Position numbers and translations under genes: made by a program
Notes under the pieces: model-generated
Told to the model about the DNA's origin: nothing
Seen by the model: the letters and a program-made list of their open reading frames with translations, nothing else
Databases searched by the model: none
From: Patescibacteria group bacterium
GTDB lineage: Bacteria > Patescibacteriota > Microgenomatia > UBA8517
Length of the DNA: 14,581 nt
Direction of reading: 5' to 3'
Assembly: GCA_025057695.1 (NCBI GenBank)
Contig: JANWVB010000028.1
Location: 1-14,581, forward strand
Part shown: one piece after another, positions 7,983 through 14,455 of the stretch
Layout: each line of letters begins with the position of its first letter
Position numbering within the stretch: the first letter of the stretch is position 1

Positions 7983-9035
7983 TTATTTTGAAAGCTTTTC
8001 TTTAAAATAATCAACCCAAGGAATGATCATGGGGTCAACATTATATTCGTAAGCTAAGAAATAAACCATCATTGATCCAAAAAACAATATCTCAAAACCT
8101 TGAGAGAACTTGCTTTTTGAACGGCATTTATACGTTACATGCTCAATATTATTTTTCTCAACAACTTCAGCAGTAACTGGGAATCTCTTTGAAACTCTGT
8201 ATTGGTAATTTTTCGAATCAAAGAAAACAAATGTTAAAAGGTTCTTCATCTTGGCAGGATTTACAAGCCCTTCCATCAGATGATGATTAAGTTCAGGAAT
8301 TTCAAATAAAAGCGCGAAAGTCTTTGCTGATTCATTAAGCTGGTTTTTAATCACATAGGCAGATCCGACCAAATGCTCAGCCGTGACAAGAACCGGAATT
8401 TTGCCTTTTAATTTTTTCGCGTAATCATAAGCAAGATTATGACTAAAAGTGTTATTTTCATGAAATTCAGTCGCCATCTCAAACATTGTGGATAAAGCTT
8501 CCTGCCGATCTTCTGGACTGATTGTTGCAATGCCGAGTTTAGTCAAAAGAGCAAGAACTGAGCCAACAGAATACCCAATGCCAAAACGTGGTTGTTCTGA
8601 CGGATTATGAATTGTGTCAAGCAAAACAACTGGTTTTTGATGTTCTTTAAGAACATCAAAAAGTTTTCCACCCGCGGATATTCCAACAATCTTAGCTTGA
8701 GTTTGCAACGCCTTATACGCACATTCTATAACTTCTTCCGTATTGCCCGAATAAGAAGACAAAACTACCAAAGTTTTTTCATCCGTATATGTTGGAATTG
8801 TATAACCGTTAAATATTTCCAAAGGAACACGCAAACTATCCATCAGAAGCGAATCCGCAACTCTAGCGCCCAGCGCCGAGCCTCCCATCCCACAAAAAAC
8901 TAGCCTATCTATCTGTTTGTAATCATCGGGCAAGTACAAATCATATACTTGATCCCAAACCTGCGTAAATTGATGTGGATAAGCGCGAATAGTATCGGCA
9001 ACTTTTTGAAATTTTTGCAAAATCGAGGAAGTCAT
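7983..9035 (-). CDS. Bifunctional phosphoglucose/phosphomannose isomerase
   Basis: The enzyme isomerises glucose-6-phosphate and mannose-6-phosphate with fructose-6-phosphate. It belongs to the SIS-domain family first described in archaea, which replaces classical Pgi in many small bacterial genomes. In the 350-residue product the first SIS domain shows GMGGSALGA (49-57) and the phosphate-binding SYSGNTEE (94-101). The second half carries KNQLNESAK (230-238, with the proposed base Glu235) and ELNHHLMEG (248-256, with ring-opening His251 or His252), and the C-terminus has the DPMIIPWVDYFKEKL pattern of the family. The start has a weak GAG upstream. It precedes ppsA-eno-gpmI on the same strand, so it may be co-transcribed. 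It also supplies fructose-6-phosphate/mannose-6-phosphate to the phosphomannomutase at 11100-12470. Confidence 0.93.
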   Translation of the reverse strand: MTSSILQKFQKVADTIRAYPHQFTQVWDQVYDLYLPDDYKQIDRLVFCGMGGSALGARVADSLLMDSLRVPLEIFNGYTIPTYTDEKTLVVLSSYSGNTEEVIECAYKALQTQAKIVGISAGGKLFDVLKEHQKPVVLLDTIHNPSEQPRFGIGYSVGSVLALLTKLGIATISPEDRQEALSTMFEMATEFHENNTFSHNLAYDYAKKLKGKIPVLVTAEHLVGSAYVIKNQLNESAKTFALLFEIPELNHHLMEGLVNPAKMKNLLTFVFFDSKNYQYRVSKRFPVTAEVVEKNNIEHVTYKCRSKSKFSQGFEILFFGSMMVYFLAYEYNVDPMIIPWVDYFKEKLSK

Positions 9036-9107
9036 GTCTCAAACTCATGATGATACTTTTCTTCTAAAAATACAATATACTTTATTTTAATTCCAACTTT
9101 CCTTTTG

Positions 9108-9305
9108 CTAATCAAAATTGCTAGGCAAAATTTTTACTATTTTAATATCAACTGTACTTTTATCACTATCGCCAAGTCTTACTTCAACAATTTCTCTCAC
9201 TTCTTTCCTCAAATCATTTTCATCCAAATATTTAATCCCAACTTGATTGTCAATTCTAACGACTTCTACCTTTAAACCGCTACTCCTACTACAATTTTTG
9301 CGCAA
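9108..9305 (-). CDS. Doubtful small hypothetical ORF
   Basis: This is an open frame of 65 codons, 72 bases upstream of pgi/pmi on the same strand. The inferred peptide is charged, with alternating strand-like segments (LKVEVVRIDNQVGIKYL, VDIKIVKILPSNF). The only start near the top is a TTG lying directly after an in-frame stop, and no in-frame ATG follows. I recognise no family. It may be a short real gene, the remnant of a longer one, or chance. The base composition does not separate it from its surroundings. Confidence 0.25.
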   Translation of the reverse strand: MRKNCSRSSGLKVEVVRIDNQVGIKYLDENDLRKEVREIVEVRLGDSDKSTVDIKIVKILPSNFD

Positions 9306-9490
9306 TTAAAAGGTCTATTGAAGGACATGTGTAAAACATTGAAACCAAAAATAGTTTCAAACTGATAAAAGCGTTATTGTCAAGAGAAAAAAATTGAAAG
9401 ACTTTAGGTTGCAAACTAGCTTGGACATACTAGCATTCTAAAAACTCTACAATAACAATAATCACTAAATGCTGTCTAAACTCATTGCTG
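9306..9490. other. Intergenic stretch before bpsA; no gene seen
   Basis: Together with 9036-9107 and the doubtful small ORF, this forms about 450 bases between pgi/pmi and bpsA without a convincing gene. It contains one good hairpin (9339-9360) and a direct repeat of ACTAGC around 9414-9434. TTGGAC (9421-9426) and TACAAT (9448-9453) resemble promoter boxes on the plus strand, but the spacing of 21 is too long for a confident call. The bpsA-speD promoter should lie here. Confidence 0.4.
9339..9360. repeat. Inverted repeat (7-bp stem) upstream of bpsA
   Basis: TTGAAAC and GTTTCAA are perfect reverse complements, separated by the 8 bases CAAAAATA. No T-run follows on either strand, so a terminator is unlikely. 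An operator or RNA hairpin in the leader of the bpsA-speD unit is possible. Confidence 0.4.
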
Positions 9491-9573
9491 ATGGTTGCAG
9501 GCGAGTTTTTTGATAAAATAAGCCTAGATATGGGAGAAAAAGAAAAGATGTATTTAGAATTTCTGGAAGTTTC

Positions 9574-9580
9574 AAAAAAA
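9574..9580 (+). other. A7 tract, site of first bpsA frameshift
   Basis: The upstream frame reads LEFLEVSKK into seven A's and then loses coding sense. With six A's it would continue as SKNRSANQEG and on into VDVFWYLLKDK, the winged-helix region. A one-base gain in the tract is the simplest explanation. Confidence 0.5.
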
Positions 9581-9697
9581 CAGGAGTGCCAATCAAGAAG
9601 GTGTGGATGTATTTTGGTATTTACTAAAAGACAAAGCTATAGAAAACAACAAACTTGTCCAAAAAGTGGGAGTATCTAAAAACGCTCTAAATCAAAT

Positions 9698-9703
9698 AAA
9701 AAA
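9698..9703 (+). other. A6 tract, site of second bpsA frameshift
   Basis: The middle frame ends NALNQIKK here and would stop soon after. Adding one A gives NQIKKALSIYLNPPTGKTSL and returns to the original frame. The two tract changes are opposite in sign (+1, then -1). Confidence 0.5.
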
Positions 9704-10132
9704 GCTCTATCTATTTATTTAAATCCACCAACAGGAAAAACTTCTTTGAAGGAAGAGGCGTTTGAGATGTTGTATAAATTGTATGGAGATAGCTAATTTA
9801 CAGAAGAAAATCTTTTGGAAAATTTAGTTGAGAGCGATCTTTATTGGCAATCAATCAAGCTTTTTTCGTATTACAAAAACAACATACCATATCCAAAGAG
9901 AAACTATGACCAGTTTACAGCTACTATAGAAACTACAGTAAAAAGAGTTGCATTACTTGACTTCTTGGGAGATGTGAAGGGCAAAAGAATATTGTTTTTG
10001 GGTGATGACGACTTTACTTCTGTTGCGATTGCAAACTTTAAATTGGCTCAAGAGATAGCGGTAATAGATATTGATGGGAGGATTTTAGACAATATTGGAA
10101 CTATTTCAGATAAACTTAACCTAGGAATCAAA

Positions 10133-10154
10133 AGAATAAAACAAGAATAAAACA
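10133..10154 (+). repeat. Exact 11-bp tandem duplication inside bpsA
   Basis: AGAATAAAACA occurs twice, head to tail (10133-10143 and 10144-10154). Eleven is not a multiple of three, so the second copy shifts the frame and creates the TAA at 10148-10150. Deleting either copy gives LGIKRIKHDLRKSIP, which joins the two halves of the methyltransferase core exactly as in the family. Confidence 0.9.
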
Positions 10155-10498
10155 CGATTTAAGAAAATCAATTCCTGCTAATTTAAGAGGCAAATTCGAT
10201 ACAGTGTTTACCGATCCACTTTATACGCCAAAAGGAATAAACTTATTTGTTTCAAGGGCAATAGAAACACTTGATAGACAGAACCAAACAGCCAGAATTT
10301 ATGTCTGTTATGGAAATAGTTATAGAGCTAAAGAGCGATTTTTGCCGATTCAGAAGGTCCTCACAGATTCAGGGTTAATGCTAAGATGGGTGTTTGATAG
10401 ATTCAATAGATATGAAGGGGCTGAATCTGTGGGAAGCGCAAGTTCGTTATATATTGCTAAAATTACACCCAAGACAAAACCTTTAATACGAGGAAGGT

Positions 10499-10849
10499 AT
10501 GACAAACCAATCTATACCACTGATTAAACAGTTTGTTGCACTTATAAAAATAAAGCCATTCGATAGCTCTTTGGAGTTCGTTGAAGAGTTGGCAGACATC
10601 ATGATTTCTGATTTGGATTTAAAAGTAGTTAAAAAGATGTGCCACATTTTTAATCTAGCAGGAATTACTCTCGTATATATTCTCGCTCAATCCCACCTTG
10701 TAATTCATACCTATCCGGAAAATAGCGTCGCGCATTCAGATCTGGTAATATGTGCTAACCACAATAAAAAAGAATTCGAAAAGTCATTAAGGCACGCTCT
10801 TTACGAACGCGGAGTTTATTCTATTGAAGTTAAAACAGTTAAATTTTAA
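10499..10849 (+). CDS. speD: S-adenosylmethionine decarboxylase family protein (SpeD-like, atypical cleavage site)
   Basis: SpeD enzymes cleave themselves at a Glu-Ser bond to form a pyruvoyl cofactor, then usually decarboxylate S-adenosylmethionine to supply aminopropyl groups. The 116-residue product aligns with short bacterial SpeD. The core AQSHLVIHTYPEN corresponds to SESHLTIHTWPEY of Thermotoga, with Ser65 as pyruvoyl precursor, His70 equivalent to His68, Cys85 to Cys83 and Thr57 to Ser55. The residue before the serine is Gln64, not Glu. The N-terminal part (QFVALIKIKPFDSS) and the end are more divergent. The ATG lies inside the last codons of bpsA (29-bp overlap), a bpsA-speD operon. 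With bpsA broken, the gene may serve another aminopropyltransferase, have changed substrate as some SpeD homologues that decarboxylate ornithine or arginine have, or be decaying. Family assignment is good; substrate is open. Confidence 0.82.
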   Translation: MTNQSIPLIKQFVALIKIKPFDSSLEFVEELADIMISDLDLKVVKKMCHIFNLAGITLVYILAQSHLVIHTYPENSVAHSDLVICANHNKKEFEKSLRHALYERGVYSIEVKTVKF

Positions 10850-10908
10850 AAAATCAAATACTTGGCAAGAATATAAGCATACAGAGAAATCTCATCTGCT
10901 AAAATCTT

Positions 10909-10926
10909 TATTGACTTGCGTCAATA
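10909..10926. terminator. Candidate hairpin, possible terminator
   Basis: TATTGAC-TTGC-GTCAATA is a perfect 7-bp stem with a tetraloop between the two converging genes. On the minus strand it is followed by AAAGATTTTAG, only a weak T-run, so an intrinsic terminator is possible but not strong. It could also be an operator. Confidence 0.4.
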
Positions 10927-10953
10927 TCAATAGTTATCCTAAAAACATAAAAT

Positions 10954-10969
10954 AACAACTTGTTGTTTT
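10954..10969 (+). terminator. Weak candidate terminator downstream of speD
   Basis: AACAA-CTTG-TTGTT folds into a 5-bp stem closed by a CTTG tetraloop, then TT and A follow. The stem is AT-rich and the T-run short (four counting the stem end). It lies about 105 bases after the speD stop. Confidence 0.25.
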
Positions 10970-11099
10970 ACTTGTGTTGCAACCAAATCACTTAAATATT
11001 TTTTAGATACAAAAAGCAAACTTGCAATTTAAGAATCGCTAAGTCAAAATCACTAAAACAAATTATTTTGAACTTGCGCAAATCACAAAAATTATTACC

Positions 11100-12470
11100 T
11101 TAAGATCTAATAAGACTTAGCACTTCATCCCTTTTCTCCTTCATCATCTTCTGAGATCTTGCTTCCAAATTTAGCCTTAGCAACGGCTCTGTGTTTGAGG
11201 CTCTAACATTAAAACGAAATTCTTCGTATTCTACCGACAGTCCATCAAGCTCAGAAATTTTGCCATCCGAATATTTGTTTTTTAATTTTGTTAAAACAGC
11301 TACAACATCAACAACGGTTGAATTTATCTCGCCTGAGACAACATATTTTTTCATAATAGGCTTAATTATTTCAGAGAGTTTTTTGCCACTTTGAGACAAA
11401 TACTGTATCAGTTGAAGCGCCGGAATAAGACCGCAATCGGCATGCCAAAAATCGCGATAATATGTATGGCCGCTTGATTCAGCCGCAAAAACAGCGTTAT
11501 GCAACCTCATAGCTTCTTTTATGTAAGAATGCCCAACTCTGACCAAAACAGGTTCACCTCCGTTTGATTTAATGGCATCCAAAAGTGCCCAGGTGTATCT
11601 GGGATCATAAATAATTTTCGCCTTAGGGTACTTTTTAAGCGCTTGCTCAATTAAAATAGTGTTTGCATAATATGGCTCTAAAAAAATTCCACCATCAGCG
11701 CAAAAAAACACTCTATCCGCATCCGCATCCCAAGCAATCCCAAGATCGGCATTTTCTTCTTTTACTAAATTAGTAAATTCCGGTCTATTCTCCGGCACAA
11801 AAGGATCAGGCCTGCCTTTTGGAAAACTTCCATCTGGATTTGCGTTCAAAGGGATAATTGTCAAAGACAGTTTACCTTTTGCAACAATTTTCTCAAACAA
11901 CTTTCCTTCGTATCCAAAATTAGGATTGTATACAATTTTAAGAGGAGCGATTCGGGTTGTGTCAATCCAATTTGAAAGTAAATAATCACAATATTCATCA
12001 TCGGCATTATATTTTCTAACTTTTCCTGAAATCTTCCCTTTTGCTAAATTACCTGACAAAACAAATTCTTTTATGGCATTGCCACCAGTTTCCGGAGTTA
12101 CTGGCGCGACACCTGTTTTCACCATTTTCATTCCATGCCATTCAGGCGGATTATGGGAAGCTGTAACTTGTATACCACCCGCAAATCCAAAATTGCCTAC
12201 ACCAAAATAAAGCATTTCGGTAGAAATCAGACCAAAATCGCAAACATCAACACCAGCGTCAACAAGCCCTTTGATTAAGTTATTTTTTAGATTCTCTGAT
12301 TGCAAACGAACATCGTGTCCCACCAAAACTTCTCCCTCCGGCTTAAAAACTTGCGCATACGCCTGACCAATTCTATAAGCCGTATCTTCATCTATTTGTT
12401 CAGGGTATACGCCTCGGATGTCGTAGGCTTTAAATATAGAAGGATCTGTAGGCATATTTCTAAGGTTCAT
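11100..12470 (-). CDS. manB: Phosphomannomutase/phosphoglucomutase
   Basis: This alpha-D-phosphohexomutase interconverts mannose-6-phosphate/mannose-1-phosphate (and often the glucose forms), feeding nucleotide-sugar and surface glycan synthesis. The 456 residues have the four-domain family plan. An N-terminal IFKAYDIRG motif is followed by the phosphoserine loop TASHNPP (catalytic Ser105), the Mg-binding loop DADADR (248-253), the sugar-specificity loop ESSGH (331-335), and the C-terminal phosphate-binding RASNTEPLLR (423-432). The ESSGH loop and overall length favour the PMM/PGM group over GlmM (which carries GEQSGH). The ATG overlaps the holA TGA (ATGA), so it is the last gene of the sod-DUF5652-ruvC-peptidase-holA set. 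Met6 is an alternative start. Its substrate would come from the pgi/pmi product encoded at 7983-9035. Confidence 0.94.
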   Translation of the reverse strand: MNLRNMPTDPSIFKAYDIRGVYPEQIDEDTAYRIGQAYAQVFKPEGEVLVGHDVRLQSENLKNNLIKGLVDAGVDVCDFGLISTEMLYFGVGNFGFAGGIQVTASHNPPEWHGMKMVKTGVAPVTPETGGNAIKEFVLSGNLAKGKISGKVRKYNADDEYCDYLLSNWIDTTRIAPLKIVYNPNFGYEGKLFEKIVAKGKLSLTIIPLNANPDGSFPKGRPDPFVPENRPEFTNLVKEENADLGIAWDADADRVFFCADGGIFLEPYYANTILIEQALKKYPKAKIIYDPRYTWALLDAIKSNGGEPVLVRVGHSYIKEAMRLHNAVFAAESSGHTYYRDFWHADCGLIPALQLIQYLSQSGKKLSEIIKPIMKKYVVSGEINSTVVDVVAVLTKLKNKYSDGKISELDGLSVEYEEFRFNVRASNTEPLLRLNLEARSQKMMKEKRDEVLSLIRS

Positions 12471-13144
12471 TGTAATTTTTGCACCAACAAAAACGCAAGC
12501 TCATCTTCAAGATCCGCATTTGAAGTTTTAACTTTGATATCAATTTTGGCCAATTCATCTAAAATCTGCAAAATAATTTCGCTATCTTCAAACTTCCGGG
12601 CTTGGCTAATTATTTTTGCCGCCTTCCAATTAGGCAAATTCCCCATGCCCATTTTATACAAATAAACATCGCGCATTTGTCTTGCCATCAAAGCAAGCAA
12701 CATCTCAGCCGGAGCCTCGTTTTTGCAAACATGCTGAAAAAGCCGCAAGCAAGATTTAGCATTTTTAGGATATATGGATTCCAAAAACATCCATATTTTC
12801 TTTGGAATTGTAAAAGATTCAAACTTAGTGTTTTTAGGAAAAGACAAAATCTGATTTTTAGTTAAAACTTTGTCAGAATAAATTACCAAGTTTGCGTCTA
12901 TGTCGGTTCTTTTTAAATAATCATAATCTTTTTTTGACAAGAATCTTATATCTTCCACGACAAACAATTTGTTGTTATTAAAAAGACTTTGGGATCTAAG
13001 CGCCTGAGATAAACTTGTTCCTGCCTTATTAATACGCACTATCTCCCAACCTCTTTGGACTGCAATATCAATAAATTTACTCAGCCTCTCAAAGCTTGCT
13101 AATGTATTTTCTCCATGCAAAACCACAGTTTTCATATTGGTCAT
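12467..13144 (-). CDS. holA: DNA polymerase III delta subunit-like protein (short HolA)
   Basis: HolA (delta) opens the beta sliding clamp in the clamp loader. The 225-residue product shows the family's C-terminal collar pattern: a helix pair LLALMARQMRDVYLYKMG (149-166), WKAAKIISQARKF (173-185), and the final helix ILDELAKIDIKVKTSNADLEDELAFLLV (194-221). The N-terminal third has the FVVEDIRFLSKKDYDYL segment typical of the degraded AAA+ fold. It is much shorter than usual HolA (about 330-345), apparently missing part of the N-terminal and middle domains, as in reduced genomes; no frameshift is visible. It lies 23 bp downstream of the metallopeptidase gene and overlaps the phosphomannomutase start by 4 bp. 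Replication-factor assignment rests on pattern, not on a catalytic residue. Confidence 0.75.
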   Translation of the reverse strand: MTNMKTVVLHGENTLASFERLSKFIDIAVQRGWEIVRINKAGTSLSQALRSQSLFNNNKLFVVEDIRFLSKKDYDYLKRTDIDANLVIYSDKVLTKNQILSFPKNTKFESFTIPKKIWMFLESIYPKNAKSCLRLFQHVCKNEAPAEMLLALMARQMRDVYLYKMGMGNLPNWKAAKIISQARKFEDSEIILQILDELAKIDIKVKTSNADLEDELAFLLVQKLQ

Positions 13145-13167
13145 GATTGCAAAGTCTAATCTAATTT

Positions 13168-13635
13168 TTAACCTTTCTTATCTTTTTTCATACTAATGTA
13201 ATACTTAAAAAGCTGATCAACTTTTGAATGAAAACTGCACTTGCCACTTTTTTTGTAATGGGGCACTAAATTTCCAGAAAAATTTCTAGGTATATGTGAA
13301 AGCTCATGCAAAAGAACTTTGTCTTGCTCCAATTCCGATAACTTATCAAAGTGCTGAGACAAGACTTCAAGAGAATAAGCTGGCTTTTCGGATAAGGCCA
13401 TTTGCCATATTTTGCTAAAACCCCAAATCCTAGCATATGCCTTTGCTTTTGAAGAATAAGACCTAAAACAAAAAACCCTCTCTTTGTCAATCCAGTTCAA
13501 ATTAAGTAAGTCAACCAAATCATCAACTCTCTTTTGTATATCCTCAGCTTTTTCCCAACATACTTTGCTACTTTTGCCTCGCCTTTTTCTCTTGATTGTT
13601 AATGCATTTTTTTTCTTGAATACTTTCAGCGCCAT
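13168..13635 (-). CDS. HExxH putative metallopeptidase overlapping ruvC
   Basis: The 155-residue product carries a zinc-protease motif HELSHIP (HExxH at 110-114) with a possible third ligand in LVPH (His126) or at His136. The HELxHIP...G.L.PH layout resembles the small 'putative phage metallopeptidase' family, which I name from memory. No signal peptide or membrane segment is seen, so it should act in the cytoplasm. The first 25 residues are very basic (MALKVFKKKN, IKRKRRGK) and lie within a 68-bp overlap with the 3' end of ruvC. No in-frame ATG occurs until residue 79, so either the long overlap is real or translation begins at a non-ATG codon. The second half of the protein is also read as a shorter shadow frame. 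Substrate unknown. Confidence 0.72.
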   Translation of the reverse strand: MALKVFKKKNALTIKRKRRGKSSKVCWEKAEDIQKRVDDLVDLLNLNWIDKERVFCFRSYSSKAKAYARIWGFSKIWQMALSEKPAYSLEVLSQHFDKLSELEQDKVLLHELSHIPRNFSGNLVPHYKKSGKCSFHSKVDQLFKYYISMKKDKKG

Positions 13636-14128
13636 TTTCTCGTAACCTTAACGCATGCGTTAGTGCAATTGCAAGAGCGTCAACAGCGTTGTCAAAATGA
13701 GTTTTTTTGTGAGGTCGACTTCTTATCTTAGCGCCAAATAAATTCCTCAAAGCTTTTTGCATTTGTTTCTTGTCAGATTTGCCATTGCCTGAGATTAGTT
13801 TCTTAATTGTGCCTGGGGCGTATTCAAAAACATCAATAGAATTTTGAGCCGCGGCAAAAAGCATAACACCTTGTGCTTGTCCTACCTGTATAACAGTTTT
13901 TGCATTAGTGGCAAAAAATATTTTTTCCATTGCTAAAACATCAGGATTATAAGAAGCAATAATTTTGCTTATCTTAAGATGTATTTGCAAAAGCCTCTCA
14001 GCCGTATTGGTGTTCTTTTCTGTTTCTATCAATCCAAAATCAACAACCTCAAAATCGCTATCAGATTTTACCTTTAAAATCCCAAAACCTGTTGTGGCTG
14101 TGCCGGGATCAATTCCTAAAATAAGCAT
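13568..14128 (-). CDS. ruvC: Crossover junction endodeoxyribonuclease RuvC
   Basis: RuvC resolves Holliday junctions with RuvAB during recombination repair. The 186 residues have the RNase H-like fold markers: GIDPGTATTGFG with catalytic Asp7, LAMEKIFF with Glu68, and HFDNAVDALAIALTHA with Asp150. The position three residues before the last aspartate, normally Asp or His, is Asn147 here, with Asp146 beside it. The family is about 155-180 residues; the extra tail (ENGAESIQEKKCINNQEKKARQK, split here as ENGAESIQEKK and CINNQEKKARQK) is lysine-rich and lies mainly in the overlap with the next gene. The start is 3 bases after the stop of the DUF5652-like gene. Identification is secure despite the Asn. 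Confidence 0.94.
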   Translation of the reverse strand: MLILGIDPGTATTGFGILKVKSDSDFEVVDFGLIETEKNTNTAERLLQIHLKISKIIASYNPDVLAMEKIFFATNAKTVIQVGQAQGVMLFAAAQNSIDVFEYAPGTIKKLISGNGKSDKKQMQKALRNLFGAKIRSRPHKKTHFDNAVDALAIALTHALRLRENGAESIQEKKCINNQEKKARQK

Positions 14129-14131
14129 ACA

Positions 14132-14446
14132 TTATGACTTTTTTGAATTTCTTTTTTCTTTCTTTATTGAAGAACTAAATTCAGTAGTTGTCGTCTTGCT
14201 AACAATTTTGTTTTTCCAGGGGTTGTGAGCCTGAAAGAAAAACAAATATATTATTTCCAAAACACCTAGCGTGTTTGAAATTATAAAAACCAAAAACCAC
14301 CATTTTTGGTTATGACGCGCGCTATGCCAAAGAGCAAATCCTTTCCATACAGCTACCCAAATGCTAACAAAAATAAAAACTAATATTTTGTAAGATTCAG
14401 AAGACACAAACTCGGGGAAGAGAGAATTTATTGATATATCGAGCAT
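14132..14446 (-). CDS. DUF5652-like small membrane protein
   Basis: This 104-residue protein has two predicted membrane helices (about 19-38 and 48-70) joined by a short basic loop (ALWHSARHNQKWW), and a lysine/serine-rich tail. The run WKGFALWHSARHNQKWWF followed by ISNTLGVLEIIYLF fits the DUF5652 pattern, named from memory, common in Patescibacteria. Function is unknown. It starts 9 bases after the superoxide dismutase stop and ends 3 bases before ruvC, so it is co-transcribed with both. Confidence 0.75.
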   Translation of the reverse strand: MLDISINSLFPEFVSSESYKILVFIFVSIWVAVWKGFALWHSARHNQKWWFLVFIISNTLGVLEIIYLFFFQAHNPWKNKIVSKTTTTEFSSSIKKEKRNSKKS

Positions 14447-14455
14447 ATAAACAAA

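Larger units (their letters stand above)
9491..10527 (+). pseudogene. bpsA: Broken branched-chain polyamine synthase (BpsA, DUF43 family)
   Basis: BpsA is an aminopropyltransferase that adds aminopropyl groups from decarboxylated S-adenosylmethionine to spermidine, making N4-branched polyamines, known chiefly from thermophiles. Here the reading is split over frames. The N-terminal part (9491-9574) is followed by a winged-helix part in another frame (about 9581-9697, NNKLVQKVGVSKNALNQIKK). Next comes ALSIYLNPPTG in the first frame up to an in-frame TAA at 9794-9796. The methyltransferase-like core then follows (IETTVKRVALL, LGDDDFTSVA with the family GDDD motif, VIDIDGR) up to TAA at 10148-10150. 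Finally, in a shifted frame, come DLRKSIP, FDTVFTDPLYTPKGINLFV and the rest to 10527. Removing one 11-bp repeat and correcting two A-tracts by one base each gives about 341 residues, close to the archaeal enzyme (about 351), with one stop codon left. It overlaps speD by 29 bp. Confidence 0.8.
10850..11099. other. AT-rich intergenic region between convergent speD and phosphomannomutase
   Basis: These 250 bases hold no supported gene on either strand. Transcription from speD (plus) and from the phosphomannomutase operon (minus) converges here, so terminators are expected. The inverted repeat at 10909-10926 and the weaker one at 10954-10967 are the only candidates seen; neither has a long T-run. 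Confidence 0.6.

Noticed and set aside
9414..9434. ACTAGC direct repeats as a mobile-element target duplication or CRISPR-like unit
   Set aside because: Only two 6-bp copies, with no element between them and no spacer regularity.
9485..9679. Stand-alone 64-codon gene
   Set aside because: Only its first part is coding; after the A7 tract it reads the bpsA winged-helix region in the wrong frame, so it is the head of the pseudogene.
10204..10527. Independent small methyltransferase gene
   Set aside because: It is the C-terminal half of the same bpsA; coding sense continues upstream in frame through DLRKSIP to the 11-bp duplication, and it starts mid-domain.
12300..12665. Plus-strand open frame of 121 codons across holA and phosphomannomutase
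   Set aside because: Antisense shadow of two recognisable genes joined by an ATGA overlap.
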